Below, piece after piece: positions 5,486 to 7,234 of a stretch of DNA of 7,234 bases. The notes below the pieces were generated by a model. That model had not been told where the DNA came from. It saw nothing but the letters and a program-made list of their open reading frames with translations, and searched no databases. How positions within the stretch are numbered: position 1 is the first letter of the stretch; each line of letters starts with the position of its first letter. Source of the DNA: Planctomycetales bacterium (GTDB taxonomy: Bacteria; Planctomycetota; Phycisphaerae; SM23-33); contig DAOVLS010000111.1 of the NCBI GenBank assembly GCA_030631125.1, forward strand, positions 1 through 7,234, in the 5' to 3' direction. The position numbers were made by a program, and so were the translations under genes.

Positions 5486-5851
5486 CTAAAAATATTCATT
5501 TTCTTCGTCGTCGGTCTGGCTGGTCTCGAAGCCGTCGTCCGGGCCGAGTTCGTCTTCGGCCTCGTCAATATCATCCTCTTCACAGAAACTTTCCGCTTCA
5601 TCCAGTTGTGAGATGCATTCGGTCGCATCTGTCAACATTGATTTCGGCACGAGGATCGGCACACCCCGATGGTGGCGGTCGCTTTTGCTACCGGACGGGG
5701 GTTCGTAGTCCTCGTCCGTTATCGCCGGAATGTCATGGTCTTCCAGGAGTTGGCAGTACCAGTCGGCCTGCTCAAACGAATGAGCGTACACGACAGGTAC
5801 ATACTCCCCAAGGTCGTCCGATTCTACACCGTTGTGCTTTTCCTTTGACAT
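5486..5851 (-). CDS. DUF2007-like small protein with acidic tail
   Basis: The 121-residue protein has an N-terminal domain (about 16-83): YVPVVYAHSFEQADWYCQLLEDHDIPAITDED, then GVPILVPKSMLTDATECI. This matches the DUF2007 pattern of a strand, 'A.S..EA..+...LE...IPA', and a later 'GV.ILVP...' strand, a ferredoxin-like fold annotated as a putative signal-transducing protein. Experimental function is lacking for the family. The C-terminal part (84-121) is strongly acidic and probably disordered. The ATG is preceded by AGGG 7 bases upstream. It is the first gene of a minus-strand cluster of three. The Arg-rich next gene could be an electrostatic partner of the acidic tail, which is inference. The assignment to DUF2007 is from pattern recognition, not a search. 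Confidence 0.85.
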   Translation of the reverse strand: MSKEKHNGVESDDLGEYVPVVYAHSFEQADWYCQLLEDHDIPAITDEDYEPPSGSKSDRHHRGVPILVPKSMLTDATECISQLDEAESFCEEDDIDEAEDELGPDDGFETSQTDDEENEYF

Positions 5852-5988
5852 TGCATCACCCTGCCAACGTGGGCCAGTAAATATATTCGCCCAACAAATC
5901 CCAGGATGCGACTTTAATTTTTCGGTTATTGTAAAAACATTTCAAGATTAAAAATCGCTTCGGACAAGGAAAAATTCACACCTGGGCT

Positions 5989-6018
5989 TTGCCGGCGCTT
6001 ACTGGTAGTATATATTAT
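5989..6018 (+). promoter_or_regulatory. Candidate upstream promoter of the hydrolase gene
   Basis: TTGCCG (5989-5994) and TATTAT (6013-6018) are separated by 18 bases, four and five of six matches to the sigma-70 boxes. This would give a leader of about 80 bases. The region 5852-6106 is the divergent gap between two transcription units. No clear promoter for the minus-strand cluster is visible in it. Confidence 0.4.
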
Positions 6019-6064
6019 CGCGCAAGTTTCAAGAGGCTTGGTTTTTTTGGCGTGCTTTGTTACA

Positions 6065-6094
6065 TTGCCGTAGCGTTAATTCCGATGGTATCAT
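6065..6094 (+). promoter_or_regulatory. Candidate proximal promoter of the hydrolase gene (near-leaderless)
   Basis: TTGCCG (6065-6070), an 18-base spacer and TATCAT (6089-6094) repeat the layout of the upstream candidate 76 bases earlier. A start near 6101 would leave only about five bases before the ATG, so the message would be almost leaderless. This fits the lack of a good ribosome site there (only GGGA, 10 bases upstream). Confidence 0.4.
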
Positions 6095-6106
6095 GGGAAA
6101 TCGATT

Positions 6107-6841
6107 ATGAAAATTGTGACGCTGATATTGGTTTTGGGGGGTTTGTCGGCGGTTGGTTGTTCGCCGACCAACGAGGAATATGTTACCGACGCCAGGTTGG
6201 CCGAGGGACTGGTGATTATCCTTCCGGGCATCGAAGGTGAAGGGGCCAACAGTTATAACATCCGGCGGGGGCTTTTGTCGGCCGGCATCGGGGCGGCGCT
6301 GCCTATTTACCGATGGGGACGTCCCATTCCGCTGGCCGGCGTGCTGCTGAACCAGACCGACATCATCGGCAACCGCCTGGCCGGGGGCAGAATCGCCCGA
6401 TTCATCGAAAACTATCAAGATTCCCATCCCGGTAGACCGGTCTGGCTGATCGGGCACAGCGGCGGAGGAGGCATTGCTGTCTTTGCCGCTGAAGAACTGG
6501 AAAAAGGAAGGCAGATCGACGGGCTTGTCCTTCTGTCGGCCAGTATATCGGGTAACTATAATCTGACCAAGGCCCTGGGGCACTGCCGGAGCGGCATCGT
6601 GAACTTTTACTCCGGGCGGGACAACATCCTCGGCGCGACCATTTTTGTAGGAAACGTTGACGGCGGACGTGCGCGTTCTGCCGGTCTGGGGGGATTCGAC
6701 AAACACCCCCCGAGGCTACACGAAGTCCCCTGGCACAGCGGAATGTCCGCCAGCGGAAATCACGGCGGGCACATGGACTCGACCAGTCCGAGATTCATCG
6801 CGAAGTACGTCGCGCCGCGGATGATGGGATCGGGATGGTAG
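6107..6841 (+). CDS. Lipoprotein alpha/beta hydrolase
   Basis: The 244-residue protein starts with a lipoprotein signal (MKIVTLILVLGGLSAVGC, lipobox AVGC, lipidated Cys18), so it should be membrane-anchored on the outer side of the inner membrane or in the outer membrane. The rest is a compact alpha/beta hydrolase. The oxyanion-type strand turn LPGIEGEG is at 39-46. The nucleophile elbow GHSGGG is at 116-121 (Ser118). An acid candidate is Asp172 in FYSGRDNILG, and the catalytic His candidates are His219 or His222 in GNHGGHMDS. These are the expected three triad regions in the right order; only the choice of His is uncertain. The substrate is unknown; ester or amide cleavage is the class expectation. 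The ATG has weak ribosome-site support. An epimerase gene follows on the same strand after a 96-base gap with a palindromic repeat. Confidence 0.92.
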   Translation: MKIVTLILVLGGLSAVGCSPTNEEYVTDARLAEGLVIILPGIEGEGANSYNIRRGLLSAGIGAALPIYRWGRPIPLAGVLLNQTDIIGNRLAGGRIARFIENYQDSHPGRPVWLIGHSGGGGIAVFAAEELEKGRQIDGLVLLSASISGNYNLTKALGHCRSGIVNFYSGRDNILGATIFVGNVDGGRARSAGLGGFDKHPPRLHEVPWHSGMSASGNHGGHMDSTSPRFIAKYVAPRMMGSGW

Positions 6842-6866
6842 TACTCTGCTGATCCTTAATCTGTGG

Positions 6867-6919
6867 GTGGCACAGGTTTGTAACCTGTGTACACTGCACA
6901 GGTTTGTAACCTGTGCCAC
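6867..6919. repeat. Double palindrome (two CACAGGTT hairpins)
   Basis: Two identical 19-base copies of CACAGGTT-TGT-AACCTGTG (6871-6889 and 6897-6915) are separated by seven bases. Each is an 8-bp hairpin with a TGT loop. The whole element is also palindromic: GTGGCACAGGTT (6867-6878) pairs perfectly over 12 bp with AACCTGTGCCAC (6908-6919), so it can form one long hairpin or cruciform. From memory, this sequence type recurs in intergenic DNA of many environmental bacteria and gives rise to spurious 'AQVCNL'-type predicted proteins. It lies between the hydrolase and epimerase genes, 18 bases before the epimerase start. No T-run follows, so it is not a standard terminator. Confidence 0.85.
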
Positions 6920-6937
6920 AAAAAACGAAAGGAAAAC

Positions 6938-7234
6938 ATGGCAAAATATCTGGTTACAGGCGGGGCGGGGTTTATCGGTTCCAATCTCGTCAGGTACATC
7001 CTGGCGAAGGGGCATGACGTTGTCGTGGTCGATAATTTCGCCACCGGAAAGCGTCAGAATATCGCCGATTTCGTCGATAAGATTGAATTTATCGAAGGCG
7101 ACATTCGCGATCGCGATACGATGGACAAAGCCGTCGCCGGCGCGTCCGCGATTTTTCACGAGGCGGCATTGGGGTCGGTCCCGCGAAGCGTCAAGGAACC
7201 ACTCGTAAGTCACGACGTCAACGTCAACGGTACG
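6938..7234 (+). CDS. NAD-dependent sugar-nucleotide epimerase/dehydratase, N-terminal part
   Basis: The frame is open to the window end (99 codons, 3' part missing). It is an extended short-chain dehydrogenase. TGGAGFIGS (7-15) is the glycine-rich NAD-binding loop, VVVDNFATG (29-37) places Asp32 to bind the adenosine ribose, GDIRD is at 54-58, and HEAALGSVPRS (74-84) and NVNGT (95-99) are the usual helix segments. The AALGSVPRS form resembles the UDP-GlcNAc 4-epimerase branch (WbpP/TviC type) more than classical GalE, but the catalytic YxxxK and substrate residues lie beyond the window, so the exact sugar is unresolved. Such enzymes act in the cytoplasm to supply sugar nucleotides for polysaccharide or lipopolysaccharide. 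The ATG is supported by AAAGGA, four bases upstream. It probably shares direction, and perhaps transcription, with the hydrolase. Confidence 0.93.
   Translation, partial: MAKYLVTGGAGFIGSNLVRYILAKGHDVVVVDNFATGKRQNIADFVDKIEFIEGDIRDRDTMDKAVAGASAIFHEAALGSVPRSVKEPLVSHDVNVNGT

Noticed and set aside
6029..6706. Minus-strand 225-codon frame opposite the hydrolase
   Set aside because: The plus strand encodes a complete alpha/beta hydrolase with lipobox and GHSGGG; the minus frame has no recognisable pattern.
6716..7213. Minus-strand 165-codon frame opposite the epimerase start and the palindromic repeat
   Set aside because: It translates the repeat and the antisense of a clear NAD-binding domain.

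Overview
This window most likely comes from a GC-rich Gram-negative bacterium of the Planctomycetota (possibly Phycisphaerae-like). That placement is an inference. It rests on a PEP-CTERM protein carrying Asp/Asn/Gly loops, a BatA-like membrane protein end, a lipoprotein hydrolase, small proteins of a style common in planctomycetes, and three kinds of palindromic or dispersed-type repeats in the gene gaps. There is no rRNA, tRNA, CRISPR array or transposase gene.

Layout. At the left edge is the 3' part of a + strand gene for a membrane-anchored BatA/VWA-like protein (1-1029). A 457-base non-coding gap follows, holding a decayed short repeat and three hairpins. Five or six minus-strand genes then run right to left. 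A three-gene cluster of small proteins comes first: a DUF2007-like protein (5851-5486), an Arg-rich protein with a conserved-looking C-terminal domain (5405-5079), and an integral membrane protein (5037-4393). Next are rpmE (ribosomal protein L31, 4305-4078) and prfA (release factor 1, 3983-2877), which look like one transcript from a good sigma-70-type promoter. They are separated by a palindromic repeat that starts at the rpmE stop codon. A terminator overlaps the prfA stop. A separate, strong promoter then drives a secreted PEP-CTERM protein (2476-1487) after an unusually long leader of about 310 bases.

At the right, divergent from the small-protein cluster, lie a lipoprotein alpha/beta hydrolase (6107-6841) and the first 99 codons of an NAD-dependent sugar-nucleotide epimerase (6938 to the window end). 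These two are separated by a 53-base double palindrome.

How the genes relate. rpmE and prfA are translation housekeeping genes and a common bacterial neighbour pair. The PEP-CTERM protein is expected to be exported and processed by an exosortase encoded elsewhere, and such proteins are usually linked to extracellular polysaccharide. The epimerase would supply a sugar nucleotide for such polymers, but a functional link within this window is only suggestive. I see no clear new multi-gene system. The best leads are the three-gene cluster of unknown proteins, the repeat-built PEP-CTERM protein with its long leader, and the repeat inserted between rpmE and prfA.
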